From an uncultured Pseudomonadota bacterium (GTDB lineage Bacteria > Pseudomonadota > Gammaproteobacteria > Burkholderiales > SG8-39), in NCBI GenBank assembly GCA_903829815.1, contig CAIKRR010000067.1:32037-96036 (forward strand): a stretch of 64,000 nucleotides of DNA. Reading direction: 5' to 3'. A program made the position numbers and the translations under genes. The stretch's first letter is position 1; the number at the start of each line of letters is the position of its first letter. This document shows, piece after piece, positions 27,656 through 36,720 of this stretch. Below the pieces are notes generated by a model, which was not told the origin of the DNA, made no database searches, and worked only from the letters and a program-made list of their open reading frames with translations.

Positions 27656-28825
27656 ATGCGATCACTACGCGCTGCCGCTGCCCTCGCGGCCGCTCTTTCC
27701 CTCGTTGGCCCGGCCCAGGCCGCCGACAAGATCAAGGTCGGTTTCATGTCGACCATGTCCGGCCCGAGCGGTTACTTCGGCACCGAGATTCTCGATGGCT
27801 TCAAACTCCTGGTGAAGATGAAGGGTGACAAGCTCGGCGGCCTGCCCGCCGAGGTGATCGTGGCCGATGATCAGGTGAATCCCGAGTTGGGCAAGCAGGG
27901 CGCCGAGCGCCTGATCAAGCGCGACAAGGTCGATTTTCTGACCGGGTTCATCTACGGCAATGTGGTCAATGCCGTGCTTCCGATGGCCATCGAGGCAGAA
28001 CGGCCGCTGATTTCTGCGGTGCCGGGACCGTCGGATCTGGCCGGCGAGAAGTGCAGTCCGTGGTTCTACAGCGCGGGGTACCAGAACGACACGCCGCATG
28101 AGGCTATTGCCAAGCACATGCAGGACCGCGGTCTGAAGAGCGTGGTGACCGTGGTACCGAATTTCGTCTCGGGCCGTGATGCGGTTGCCGGCATGAAGCG
28201 CTACTACAAGGGCACGATTGCCAACGAGATCTACATCAAGATCAATCAACTGGACTTCGGTGCCGAGATTGCCCAGATCCGTGCGGCCAACCCCGATGGC
28301 GTGTTCATCTTCCTGCCCGGTGGCATGGGTATCAACTTCATCAAGCAGTACCAGCAGAACGGGTTGCTGGGCAAGGTGCCGCTCTTCGGATTCGGATTCA
28401 ACTTCGAGGATGACATCATCAACGCGGTGGGCGATTCGGTGGTGGGGGCGTTCAGCGCGTTGCAGTGGACCCGCGATCTGGACAATGCGCCCAACAAGGC
28501 CTTTGTTGCGGCCTTCGAGCGCGAGTACAAGCGCCTGCCTTCGGCTTATGCGGCGATGGGCTATGACTCCGCCCAGTTGATCGATGGCGCGGTGCAGGAC
28601 GTGGGCGGCAAGATCGAGGACAAGGCAGCACTGCGCAAGGCGCTCGAGGCGGCCAACTTCCCGACCGTGCGGGGCAAGTTCAAGTTCAATCGCAATCACA
28701 TGCCGATCCAGACCTTCTACCTGCGCGAGGTCGTGAAGGAAGGTGGCCGGGTGCAGAACAAGACCCTGGGCACCATCTTTGCCGACTATCAGGATGGCTT
28801 TGCCAAGGATTGCCGGATGCAATGA
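27656..28825 (+). CDS. ABC-type branched-chain amino acid/aromatic-type substrate-binding protein
   Basis: Periplasmic type I binding protein (LivJ-like family; some members bind aromatic acids), 389 residues from ATG 27656, preceded by GGAG at good spacing. A signal peptide (LRAAAALAAALSLVGPAQA) leads to KIKVGFMSTMSGPSGYFGTE. Landmarks: VNPELGKQGAERLI, YQNDTPHEAIAKHM. No ABC permease or ATPase lies nearby, so the partner is elsewhere. Position just after the catabolic operon suggests it binds a pathway substrate. Confidence 0.86.
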   Translation: MRSLRAAAALAAALSLVGPAQAADKIKVGFMSTMSGPSGYFGTEILDGFKLLVKMKGDKLGGLPAEVIVADDQVNPELGKQGAERLIKRDKVDFLTGFIYGNVVNAVLPMAIEAERPLISAVPGPSDLAGEKCSPWFYSAGYQNDTPHEAIAKHMQDRGLKSVVTVVPNFVSGRDAVAGMKRYYKGTIANEIYIKINQLDFGAEIAQIRAANPDGVFIFLPGGMGINFIKQYQQNGLLGKVPLFGFGFNFEDDIINAVGDSVVGAFSALQWTRDLDNAPNKAFVAAFEREYKRLPSAYAAMGYDSAQLIDGAVQDVGGKIEDKAALRKALEAANFPTVRGKFKFNRNHMPIQTFYLREVVKEGGRVQNKTLGTIFADYQDGFAKDCRMQ

Positions 28826-28858
28826 TCCGCGCCCCCGCTTGAACAGGGGTCGCGCATC

Positions 28859-29698
28859 GTGCTCGCCTATCGCCATCAGTTCCATGCCGGCAATTTTGCC
28901 GATGTGATGAAACACGCGCTGCTGGCCCGCCTGCTGGTGGGGCTCTCGCGCAAGGACGCTCCGTACTGTTACGTCGACACCCATGCCGGTCTGGGTCGGT
29001 ATGACTTGAGTCACCCCTGGTCGCAGAAGAACGCCGAGCACGCGTCTGGGGTGGCGCAGGTCTGGCAGCGCAGCGATGCGCCGGCCGAACTGTCGGCCTG
29101 GCTGGACATCGTGCGCGCGATGAATCCGAACGGTCGCCTCGAGCACTACCCCGGTTCGCCGGAAATTGCGCAACGTCTGCGTCGTGCCGCTGACCGTATG
29201 GTGCTCTCCGAGTTGAATCCGACCGATCACGCTGCGCTCAAGGCCAATATGGCGGGCGTGCGTGGGGTGAGCGTGATCCTCCAGGATGGTTACAAGACGC
29301 TGTCCTCGCATCTGCCACCGGCCGAACGCAGAGGGCTCGTCCTGCTCGATTCATCGTTCGACCGTGCCGGGGAGTTCACCCGCCTGGTGCAGGCGGTGCG
29401 CCTGGCGCACGAGCGCTTTGCAACCGGTGTCATGGCTGTGTGGTATCCGCTGATGGATCCCTCGGCGATGCGTCGTTTCGAGCGCAGCCTGCATGACAGT
29501 GGTGTGAGACGCATCCTGCTGCTCGAGCTGTCGGTACACCCTGAAGACTGGCGCGAGTCGCTGCGCGGTTGCGGCCTCATCGTGATCAATCCGCCCTACG
29601 GATTCGATCGTGAGGCACGTGGTTTGCTTGCATGGCTCGCCACGGCGCTCGCGCCCGACGCCGGTTCGTCGAGAGTCCAGTGGCTCGTGTCCGAGTGA
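28859..29698 (+). CDS. rlmJ: 23S rRNA (adenine(2030)-N6)-methyltransferase
   Basis: RlmJ family (279 residues), an S-adenosylmethionine enzyme that methylates A2030 of 23S rRNA. Starts at a GTG with the family N-terminus LAYRHQFHAGNFADVMKHAL; the active-site motif IVINPPYGF replaces the DPPY of relatives; YVDTHAGLGRYDL is the SAM-binding region. It is the only clear housekeeping gene in the middle of the window and is flanked by catabolic genes on both sides. Confidence 0.92.
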   Translation: MLAYRHQFHAGNFADVMKHALLARLLVGLSRKDAPYCYVDTHAGLGRYDLSHPWSQKNAEHASGVAQVWQRSDAPAELSAWLDIVRAMNPNGRLEHYPGSPEIAQRLRRAADRMVLSELNPTDHAALKANMAGVRGVSVILQDGYKTLSSHLPPAERRGLVLLDSSFDRAGEFTRLVQAVRLAHERFATGVMAVWYPLMDPSAMRRFERSLHDSGVRRILLLELSVHPEDWRESLRGCGLIVINPPYGFDREARGLLAWLATALAPDAGSSRVQWLVSE

Positions 29699-29764
29699 CC
29701 AGGCGCTCTTGCGCAGCGGGGGCGTACCGATTGAGAGCATGTATCAGTCAGGAGTGCTGAACAG

Positions 29765-30874
29765 ATGAAGACGATTGCCGCCGTGGCCTATGAGGCCGGC
29801 AAGCCCCTTGTCATCGAGACCGTAGACCTCGAGGGGCCGAAGCAGGGCGAGGTCCTGGTCGAGATCCGTGCCAGTGGGGTGTGCCACACCGACGAATTCA
29901 CCCGTTCGGGTGCCGACCCCGAGGGGCTTTTTCCGGCCATCTTCGGGCATGAAGGGGCGGGCGTGGTGGTCGATGTCGGGCCTGGCGTCACGAGTCTGAA
30001 GCGCGGTGACCATGTCATTCCGCTCTACACGCCCGAGTGCCGGCAGTGCAAGTCGTGCCTGTCGCGCAAGACCAATCTGTGCACGGCCATTCGCGGCACG
30101 CAAGGGCAGGGCGTGATGCCCGACGGGACCAGCCGGTTCTCGATCGGCGGTCGCAAGATCCATCACTACATGGGCTGCTCGACCTTTGCCAATCACACGG
30201 TACTGCCCGAGATCGCCCTTGCAAGGATCCGATCCGATGCGCCGTTCGACAAGGTTTGCTACATCGGCTGCGGCGTCACCACCGGTATCGGTGCCGTCAT
30301 CAACACGGCCAAGGTCGAAGCCGGTGCCAACGTCGTCGTGTTCGGCCTGGGTGGTATCGGACTCAATGTGGTGCAGGGCGCACGCATGGTCGGCGCCAAC
30401 ATGATCATCGGTGTCGATCTGAATCCGGAGCGCGAGGCCCTGGGACGCCAGTTCGGCATGACCCATTTCGTCAATCCGAACGATGTGGGCGGTGATCTGG
30501 TTACCCATCTGGTCGAATTGACCGGCGGTGGTGCTGACTACAGTTTCGAGTGTATCGGCAATGTCGACGTGATGCGCCAGGCCCTGGAGTGCTGCCACCG
30601 TGGTTGGGGTGTGTCGGTGATCATCGGCGTGGCTGGGTCAGGCCAGGAGATTCGCACGCGCCCCTTCCAACTGGTGACTGGGCGCACCTGGAAGGGCACG
30701 GCCTTTGGCGGCGCGCGTGGCCGTACCGACGTGCCGCGTATTGTCGACTGGTATATGGATGGCAAGATCGATATCGATACGCTCATCACCCACACGATGC
30801 CGATCAGCGACATCAATCGGGCGTTCGATCTGATGCATTCGGGCGAGTCGATCCGCAGCGTCGTGCTGTTCTGA
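29765..30874 (+). CDS. frmA: S-(hydroxymethyl)glutathione dehydrogenase (class III alcohol dehydrogenase)
   Basis: Oxidises S-hydroxymethylglutathione, detoxifying formaldehyde. Length 369 is standard. Catalytic zinc ligands Cys40 ([10 protein letters not shown]), His62 (FGHEGAGVV) and Cys169 (YIGCGVTTG); structural zinc cysteines 92, 95, 98 and 106 ([16 protein letters not shown]). NAD fold at [19 protein letters not shown]. An S-formylglutathione hydrolase gene is not adjacent. Formaldehyde from O-demethylation of ring compounds would be a source (inference). Confidence 0.92.
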   Translation: MKTIAAVAYEAGKPLVIETVDLEGPKQGEVLVEIRASGVCHTDEFTRSGADPEGLFPAIFGHEGAGVVVDVGPGVTSLKRGDHVIPLYTPECRQCKSCLSRKTNLCTAIRGTQGQGVMPDGTSRFSIGGRKIHHYMGCSTFANHTVLPEIALARIRSDAPFDKVCYIGCGVTTGIGAVINTAKVEAGANVVVFGLGGIGLNVVQGARMVGANMIIGVDLNPEREALGRQFGMTHFVNPNDVGGDLVTHLVELTGGGADYSFECIGNVDVMRQALECCHRGWGVSVIIGVAGSGQEIRTRPFQLVTGRTWKGTAFGGARGRTDVPRIVDWYMDGKIDIDTLITHTMPISDINRAFDLMHSGESIRSVVLF

Positions 30875-30910
30875 GGCCATTTCGGCACGGCGCAAGCCTG
30901 ACTGTGACGC

Positions 30911-31954
30911 TCATTCCGGTTCGATGCCAGCCGCTTTCACGATACGGCCCCATTTTTCGGTTTCGCTGGCCACATGGCGGGCGAGCGACTCGGGCGAGCC
31001 CGGGAATGGGTCGGCACCGATGTTGCGCAGGAAGGTTCGGGCGCGCTCGGTGGTCATCACGGCATTGCACAGATCGGACAGTTTCAGGACGACATCGCGC
31101 GGCGCGTGTGCCGGCAGAAAAGCGGCAAACCAGCCATCGAGTTCATAGCCTGCCACGCCCGCTTCGGCCATGGTGGGCAGGTCGGGCGCAGCAGAGATCC
31201 GTTTTGCATTGGTGACGGCAAGCGCGCGGATCTTGCCGGCGCGTGCCTGCGGGATGGCGAGCGTGGCATCGGCAAAAAGGTACTGGATCTGTCCGCCCAG
31301 CAGGTCGGTGATGGCCGGTGGCACGCCCTTGTAGGGCACGTTGATGGCATCGGCGCCGGTGAGTGTGCGATACATTTCAGCGGCGACCCGGCCGGTTGCG
31401 TTGCCGCTGCCATAGGCCAGTCGACCGGGCCTTGCCTTGATCCAGGCAGTGAGTTCTGCCACCGAGTTGACCGGGACCGCGGTCGGGTTCACCACGAGTA
31501 CGAAACCCAGCGTCACCAGCGTGGTGACCGGACTGAAGTCGGCCACCGGATCGAAGCCCAGCTTTCGAAAGAGGTGGATGTTGGCAGCGTGAGTCGAATT
31601 GGGGGTGAAGAGCATCGTGTAGCCATCGGCTTGCGCTCGCGCGACGGCCTGGGCGGCAAGATTGCCTACCGCACCGGGGCGGTTCTCCACGATAAACGCC
31701 TGGCCGGTCTTCTCGCGCAGTCCTTCGGCGAGGAAACGCGCCACGCTGTCGATGCCCGAGCCCGCCGGGTAGCCCAGCATCATGGCCACTGGCCGTGCGG
31801 GCCAGGGGTTGGCTTGGGGCTGTGCATGGGCGCTCGGGGCTTGTTGCGCAGTCGCGATGAGCACCGTGGCCAGAGCAGCAACAAAGCGCCCCGCTCGATT
31901 CGGTCTTGCCGCACTCAAGGCCACAAGGGTCTGTTTGCAATGGATGGGTTTCAT
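30911..31954 (-). CDS. Bug/TctC-family periplasmic receptor
   Basis: 347-residue receptor with an N-terminal signal (FVAALATVLIATAQQAPSAHA). Landmarks: WPARPVAMMLGYPAGSGIDS, FIVENRPGAVGNLAAQAV, LAYGSGNATGRVAAEMYRTL and INVPYKGVPPAITDLLGGQ. GGGAGAA lies before the ATG at 31954. Only 42 bases separate it from the divergent nitroreductase, so their promoters must overlap. Confidence 0.86.
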   Translation of the reverse strand: MKPIHCKQTLVALSAARPNRAGRFVAALATVLIATAQQAPSAHAQPQANPWPARPVAMMLGYPAGSGIDSVARFLAEGLREKTGQAFIVENRPGAVGNLAAQAVARAQADGYTMLFTPNSTHAANIHLFRKLGFDPVADFSPVTTLVTLGFVLVVNPTAVPVNSVAELTAWIKARPGRLAYGSGNATGRVAAEMYRTLTGADAINVPYKGVPPAITDLLGGQIQYLFADATLAIPQARAGKIRALAVTNAKRISAAPDLPTMAEAGVAGYELDGWFAAFLPAHAPRDVVLKLSDLCNAVMTTERARTFLRNIGADPFPGSPESLARHVASETEKWGRIVKAAGIEPE

Positions 31955-31996
31955 CCGGACAATTCTCCCATGACTTACTGTGCAGGACGCGTAACG

Positions 31997-32755
31997 ATGC
32001 CGATGATCGATCCCACCAGCGGTGCGCTGGTTTCACCTGAAGTCGCGGCGTCAGCCTTCGTGGCCGGGCGGGCCGCCAGTGGTCTGGTCGATGCGATGCT
32101 CTCGCGTCGCAGCGTGCGAGCCTTCAAGTCCGATCCGGTGCCGCGTGAAGTGATTGCCGATATGCTGGCGCTGGCCAGTCGTGCACCGTCGGGTACCAAT
32201 ATCCAGCCTTGGCGGGTTCATGTGCTCACGGGGGCGCCGCTTGAATCGCTCAAGCAGGCGATGCTGGCGAGCGCTGCCCGCGCACCAGAAGCCAAGCCCC
32301 CTTACAACTACTACCCGGTGAAATGGTTCGAGCCCTTCCTGTCGCGACGTCGAGCACTGGGCTGGGACCTCTACGGCTTGCTGGGCATCGGCAAGGCCGA
32401 CCGCGCACGCATGGCCGAACAGCACGCGCGAAACTTCCTGTTCTTTGACGCGCCAGTGGGTCTCGTCTTCACGATCGCGCGCGATCTCGAACTGGGCTCC
32501 TGGCTTGATTACGGCATGTTCATGCAAAACGTGATGCTGGCTGCCCGCGCCTGGGGCCTGGACACCTGCCCGCAGGCGGCGATTGTCTACCCGCACGAGG
32601 CCGTGCGGCGCGAACTCGAGCTGCCCGATGACGAGTCGCTCGTGTGTGGCATGGCCCTTGGCTATGCGCGGGCCGACGCGCCGGAGAACACGCTCGTCAC
32701 GCCGCGCGAACCGGTGTCAGGCTTTGCGGCCTTCCGGGGATTCGGTCCGACTTGA
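31997..32755 (+). CDS. Nitroreductase-family FMN protein
   Basis: NAD(P)H:FMN oxidoreductase fold, about 252 residues. Signatures: MLSRRSVRAFKSDPVPREV, ASRAPSGTNIQPWRVHVLTG and, near the C-terminus, GMALGYARADAPENTL. Family members reduce nitroaromatics, quinones or enones. Start ATG 31997 has AGGA nine bases upstream; ATG 31970 in frame is an alternative. A longer frame upstream is an antisense shadow of the Bug gene. Confidence 0.86.
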   Translation: MPMIDPTSGALVSPEVAASAFVAGRAASGLVDAMLSRRSVRAFKSDPVPREVIADMLALASRAPSGTNIQPWRVHVLTGAPLESLKQAMLASAARAPEAKPPYNYYPVKWFEPFLSRRRALGWDLYGLLGIGKADRARMAEQHARNFLFFDAPVGLVFTIARDLELGSWLDYGMFMQNVMLAARAWGLDTCPQAAIVYPHEAVRRELELPDDESLVCGMALGYARADAPENTLVTPREPVSGFAAFRGFGPT

Positions 32756-34486
32756 TCAGTCGCGCGGGCGCCAGTGGTCATCGTGCCGCTGCGCTCGTCC
32801 GTCTGCTTCGAGTTGCGCGAGATGCGCGAGGAGCGTGCTGGTCCAGCGAGCTCGCACGAGCACATCGACATCATGAAAGGCGATGGCCAGCAACTCCTCG
32901 ATCGAGCCGTAAGCAGCCTCGCGCAGCGCACGCAGTACGCGGTTCTCGCGCCCGACCTGGTCGGTGAGGGCGCGTTCAAACATCTCGTTGGCAGGCGACA
33001 TGAGAAAGCCGTGACCAGGGGCGATGTGCAACAGGCCGGTATCGCGTAGACGCGTGAAGGCTGCCACCAGTGACTTCATCGATGCCGGACTGGCGTCGAC
33101 CCGCGTCGCATGGGGGCCCTGCGACAGATGATCGCCGGTAAAGATCATCTGGTCATCGGGTGCCACGAAGCACAGGTGGTTGTCGGCGTGCCCCGGTGTC
33201 GCGATGACCTCGAGCTCGATGGCACCCAGTGCCAGGCGTTGGCCATCGGCGAGTTCCTGGTCGAACGTAATGGGCGTGTCCTCGGGGCCGGGTGAGCGCG
33301 CTGAGCGCCCGATCAGCCGCGCGCCGGTGGCTTTCGCCAGAGCCATCGCACCACCGGCATGGGCGCGGTGGGTGTGGGTACAGACCACCCATCGTATCGG
33401 CCCGGGGCTGTGCGCAATGAGTGCAGCCTGGTGTGCGCTGTCCATCGCGCCTGGATCGATCACCACAATACCGGCCTCTGGCACGCCCAGCAGATAGCTG
33501 TTTGCGCCCGCCAGGGCCGGGTTGCGCGGGTGGGTAGCGGTGATGCGGATCAGACGCGGGCCGATCTGCACCGGCCGGCCAATCGCAAGCTCGCAACTGC
33601 ATTCACCCGTGCGTTGCGGGTCGAGCAGGCTCACTTCCATGAAGGGGTAGTCACCGGGCGCGAGCAAGGTAGGGCCGTTGCGCCCCATTGCATGGATAGG
33701 GGTCATTGCCCGACGGGGTCGGGGGGAGCGGGCCAGATCGAGCGCCGCCTCGACCGAGTTGCACCCGGCCAGTTCTTCGAGCGTGCGGCGTGTCGGGAAC
33801 AACAGGTGGAATTCGCCGCGATGGTGTCGTTCGAGCGCCATGGCGGGTTGAATCCACACGTGCTCATCGAGTTCGGCCCCATCGTGCGATGCGGTCTGGT
33901 CTGAGGGAACGACTGTCACGAAGAACCGGGTGTCGAACCGCCTCGGACGCCCGGCCTGGGTGATCCAGTGGCTGAAGTAGAGCAGCGGATCGAGCACGAG
34001 TTGCAGGTCGTGGCGCTGGATGATCTCGAGCAGTGTGGTCGATTGCGCGATGAGGGCTGCGCGCTCGGCCTCGAGTTCTGGGTTCATCGTGACCGGATGG
34101 CCCTGCGCATCCTGGGCGAGCAGCAGCCCGGACTCCTCGAAGCACTCGCGAATGGCCGCGATCCAGTAGCCAAGGGCGCCCTCCTGCGTCTGCAGCAGGC
34201 TGCGTGCCTGCGCCTCATCGAGGCCGAGGCACCGGCGGGCCAGTGCCGGGTCGAGGTCCTGGGCGTCAAGGCGTCCACCCGGAAAGACATAAGCCCCACC
34301 GGCAAAGGCCGAAGCCTCGACGCGACGCATCATCAACACTTCGATGCCCGGACCGCCATCGCGCAAGAGGATGACGGTGGCAGCCGGACGCGGCACGATG
34401 GGGGTGGGCGTTGCCACGCCCCCCCGCGTGCTGGCAGCGTCGGTTGCGTGGGCGCCTGCGGGCGCTGATCTGTCCGGGGTGGTCAT
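32756..34486 (-). CDS. Nudix hydrolase - metallo-beta-lactamase fusion protein
   Basis: Two enzymes in 576 residues. Residues about 33-240 form a NUDT7/19-like Nudix domain whose box is split: YVFPGGRLDAQ, an insert of about 35 residues, then AAIRECFEESGLLL (catalytic glutamates 117 and 118). Residues about 300-560 form a metallo-beta-lactamase fold resembling LACTB2. Its first metal motif is HTHRAH (371-376): the usual HxHxDH aspartate is Ala375. Later ligands His433 (TPGHADNH) and Asp452 (FTGDHLSQG) remain. Such fusions are known in proteobacteria; the substrate is probably a CoA or nucleotide derivative. It converges on the nitroreductase gene with no gap. Confidence 0.87.
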   Translation of the reverse strand: MTTPDRSAPAGAHATDAASTRGGVATPTPIVPRPAATVILLRDGGPGIEVLMMRRVEASAFAGGAYVFPGGRLDAQDLDPALARRCLGLDEAQARSLLQTQEGALGYWIAAIRECFEESGLLLAQDAQGHPVTMNPELEAERAALIAQSTTLLEIIQRHDLQLVLDPLLYFSHWITQAGRPRRFDTRFFVTVVPSDQTASHDGAELDEHVWIQPAMALERHHRGEFHLLFPTRRTLEELAGCNSVEAALDLARSPRPRRAMTPIHAMGRNGPTLLAPGDYPFMEVSLLDPQRTGECSCELAIGRPVQIGPRLIRITATHPRNPALAGANSYLLGVPEAGIVVIDPGAMDSAHQAALIAHSPGPIRWVVCTHTHRAHAGGAMALAKATGARLIGRSARSPGPEDTPITFDQELADGQRLALGAIELEVIATPGHADNHLCFVAPDDQMIFTGDHLSQGPHATRVDASPASMKSLVAAFTRLRDTGLLHIAPGHGFLMSPANEMFERALTDQVGRENRVLRALREAAYGSIEELLAIAFHDVDVLVRARWTSTLLAHLAQLEADGRAQRHDDHWRPRD

Positions 34487-34632
34487 GACGACATTTTACC
34501 CGTCCGACCCTGTGATAACGTCGACGCGGTGGATGCCTGTGCGGCGAGGCGCTGGCGTGTGGCGTGTAGCGTGATGCGCGCTGCGCCATTCGCCCCATCG
34601 AACATCCGGACTTTCGATCAAGGTAGACGGGC

Positions 34633-35190
34633 ATGACGATCAGCATTCTGGGTATCAATGGCAGTTTCAGGCGACAGTCGTTCAACCGCATGGCGCTGGA
34701 GGCGGCGCGCGAACTGATGCCTCAGGGCATGACGCTCGAGATCGCCTCTTACGACGATGTGCCTCTGTACAATCAGGACGTACAGGAGGAATCGGGTTTT
34801 CCCGAACCGGTGCTTCGCCTTGCGCGTTCGATTGCCGCCGCCGATGGCGTGCTCATTGCCAGCCCTGACTACAACCACTCGATTGCGGGTGTGCTCAAGA
34901 ACGCCATCGATTGGGTGTCGCGCGTCGAGCCGCAACCCTTCATCGGCAAGCCGGTGGCGATGATCTCGGCAACCATCGGACCGGTGGGCGGAGCGCGCAA
35001 TCAGTACGAGCTGCGCAAGGTGGTTGCAAGCGTCGAGGGATTGTGTCTGGTGAAGCCCGAAGTCTTCATCGGACGCGCGGATACCCGCTTTGACCAGGAC
35101 GGTCGCCTGACCGACGAGGCCACCCGGCGGATTCTGGCCGCGCAGATGCGTGCCTTTGGCGCCTGGATCGAGCGACTGCGCCCGCGCTGA
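34633..35190 (+). CDS. NADPH-dependent FMN reductase (flavodoxin fold)
   Basis: 185-residue FMN reductase family protein, related to chromate and quinone reductases. Phosphate-binding region INGSFRRQSFNRMALEAA; the family motif SPDYNHSIAGVLKNAIDW; C-terminal helix. It could supply reduced FMN to the luciferase-like monooxygenases in the window (inference). An extended -10-like TGTGATAAC lies at 34511-34519. Confidence 0.87.
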   Translation: MTISILGINGSFRRQSFNRMALEAARELMPQGMTLEIASYDDVPLYNQDVQEESGFPEPVLRLARSIAAADGVLIASPDYNHSIAGVLKNAIDWVSRVEPQPFIGKPVAMISATIGPVGGARNQYELRKVVASVEGLCLVKPEVFIGRADTRFDQDGRLTDEATRRILAAQMRAFGAWIERLRPR

Positions 35191-35266
35191 TGAAGCTCGG
35201 GCCCTGAGGCCACCAGTGCAGCCCCTGTAGCCGTGGCCGCTACGCGGCGGTCGGCGACAGGTCTGC

Positions 35267-35313
35267 GGCCAGGGCTGGGGCCAGGGCTGGCATCAGCGGC
35301 GGGAATCAGCGGC
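35267..35313. repeat. Short tandem and direct repeats in a convergent gap
   Basis: GGCCAGGGCTGG occurs twice in perfect tandem (35267-35278, 35279-35290). ATCAGCGGC then occurs at 35292-35300 and 35305-35313; the second copy covers the stop codon of the receptor gene. The gap separates two convergent genes. Confidence 0.75.
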
Positions 35314-36541
35314 TGAACGGTGTTTGCAGCGTGCCCGATTTCAGTTCCGGCGGGTACAGGATCACCTGCTTGCCCGACAGCTTGAACTGCTCGATATCGT
35401 TGCCCTGGATGCCCTGGTACTGGACATAGAGCAGACGCGCCTTTTCCCACTCGCCGTTCTGCCCGTAGCGGATCTTGCCGACCACGGTGTCGAACGTTGC
35501 CGATTTCAATTGGGCAGTGAGCTTCTTTTCGTCCAGCGACCCAGCGCCGGTGATCGCCTGGCCCAGCACCTGCATCTCGGCATAGGCGTAAGGGGGGCCG
35601 TAGATGCCCACTGGGTCGGCGCCTTCCTTGACCGCACGCACGCGGTAGCGGGTGAGAAGGTCCTCGACACCGGCAAATTTCATCGTCGGTTCGGGTGCAT
35701 ACACGTCGTAGGCGACGATGCCGTTGAGCAGGCTCCCCAACTGACCCTTGATTGCGCCGAACTGCACGCCGATCATGCCGCCACCGAAAAGCCGCGTCTT
35801 GAGCTGGATTTCCTTGGCTGCCCGGATCAGCCCGGAGCTGTCACCCGGATAGGATGCGACGAAGATGAAGTCAGGACTGGTGGCCTGGATGGCACGCAGG
35901 ACCGGCGCGTAATCGGTGGTCGAGGGCGGATAGCTCTTGTCGTAGACCACCTTGAGTCCGAGTCTTTTCACATGCTCGCGCGCACCGTCAAGCGCCACCT
36001 GCGAGAACTCTGCATCGGCCCCGACCAGTGCAACGGTGGTCGGCTTCGGGTTCATCGCCATCGCGATGTCAAAGTAGCCGCGTGACAGTTCGATGCGCGA
36101 ATTGGGGCCATTGGGCGTGATCGAGAAGAATCGTTCGTACTGGAACTTCTCGTTGATGCCGGTGACGAAGATCGTCATGAAGACCTTGTCATGCTGCATC
36201 ACCACGGGCATGGCGGGGGCGGTCATGTTGGTGCCGTAGCCGGAGAGCACCACATCGACCTTGTCGACATCGAGCAGTTTCGAATACAGGCCTGGCACGT
36301 TCGAGGCAAGGCTCTGATCATCGTAGTAGACCAGTTCGACCTTGCGACCCAGGAGTCCCCCCTTTGCGTTCTGGTCTTCGGCCCACATCTGCATCGCGAT
36401 GAGGCAGGCCTTGCCATTGCCGGCCAGCGGGCCAGTCTGGCTCATCGCGAAGCCGAACTTGATCGGACCCTGCTGCGCGGCGGCAACCATCGAGAAAGTC
36501 GTGAGGGCTGCAGCGGCCAGCCATCGCCTGAATGGTTTCAT
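35306..36541 (-). CDS. ABC-type branched-chain amino acid-like substrate-binding protein
   Basis: Type I periplasmic binding protein of 411 residues with signal peptide (FRRWLAAAALTTFSMVAAAQ). N-lobe start IKFGFAMSQTGPLAGNGKAC; then VELVYYDDQSLASN and VDVVLSGYGTNMTAPAM. No ABC transporter subunits are adjacent. It is divergent from the Bug receptor at 36721, with 179 bases between them. Confidence 0.86.
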   Translation of the reverse strand: MKPFRRWLAAAALTTFSMVAAAQQGPIKFGFAMSQTGPLAGNGKACLIAMQMWAEDQNAKGGLLGRKVELVYYDDQSLASNVPGLYSKLLDVDKVDVVLSGYGTNMTAPAMPVVMQHDKVFMTIFVTGINEKFQYERFFSITPNGPNSRIELSRGYFDIAMAMNPKPTTVALVGADAEFSQVALDGAREHVKRLGLKVVYDKSYPPSTTDYAPVLRAIQATSPDFIFVASYPGDSSGLIRAAKEIQLKTRLFGGGMIGVQFGAIKGQLGSLLNGIVAYDVYAPEPTMKFAGVEDLLTRYRVRAVKEGADPVGIYGPPYAYAEMQVLGQAITGAGSLDEKKLTAQLKSATFDTVVGKIRYGQNGEWEKARLLYVQYQGIQGNDIEQFKLSGKQVILYPPELKSGTLQTPFSR

Positions 36542-36649
36542 GGTGTCTCGCTCCGTCGTGTTGTTCTGGTCGTGTCAGGGAGCGCGGCGCGTGCGGCTCT
36601 GCTCCTGGGGCATTCGGGCAGCGGTCCCGCCGCGATGCCGCAAGTGAAA

Positions 36650-36655
36650 TATACT
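36650..36655 (+). promoter_or_regulatory. Candidate -10 box for the Bug receptor gene
   Basis: TATACT, five of six consensus bases, in the AT-rich patch GTGAAATATACT, 66 bases before the GTG start at 36721. No good -35 is visible, so an activator may be needed if this is real. Confidence 0.3.
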
Positions 36656-36720
36656 CCGCGGATGGCTGCCTGGGTTCGGGCAGGAGCGACCCTGGCGAGA
36701 CAACGATTGGGGAGGTTGGC

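Noticed and set aside
27665..29311. A 548-codon minus-strand frame across the ABC-type receptor and rlmJ
   Set aside because: It runs antisense to two well-supported genes and shows no recognisable family.
30974..31996. N-terminal extension of the nitroreductase frame
   Set aside because: The extension lies antisense to the Bug receptor and gives no domain; the nitroreductase family start fits near 31997.
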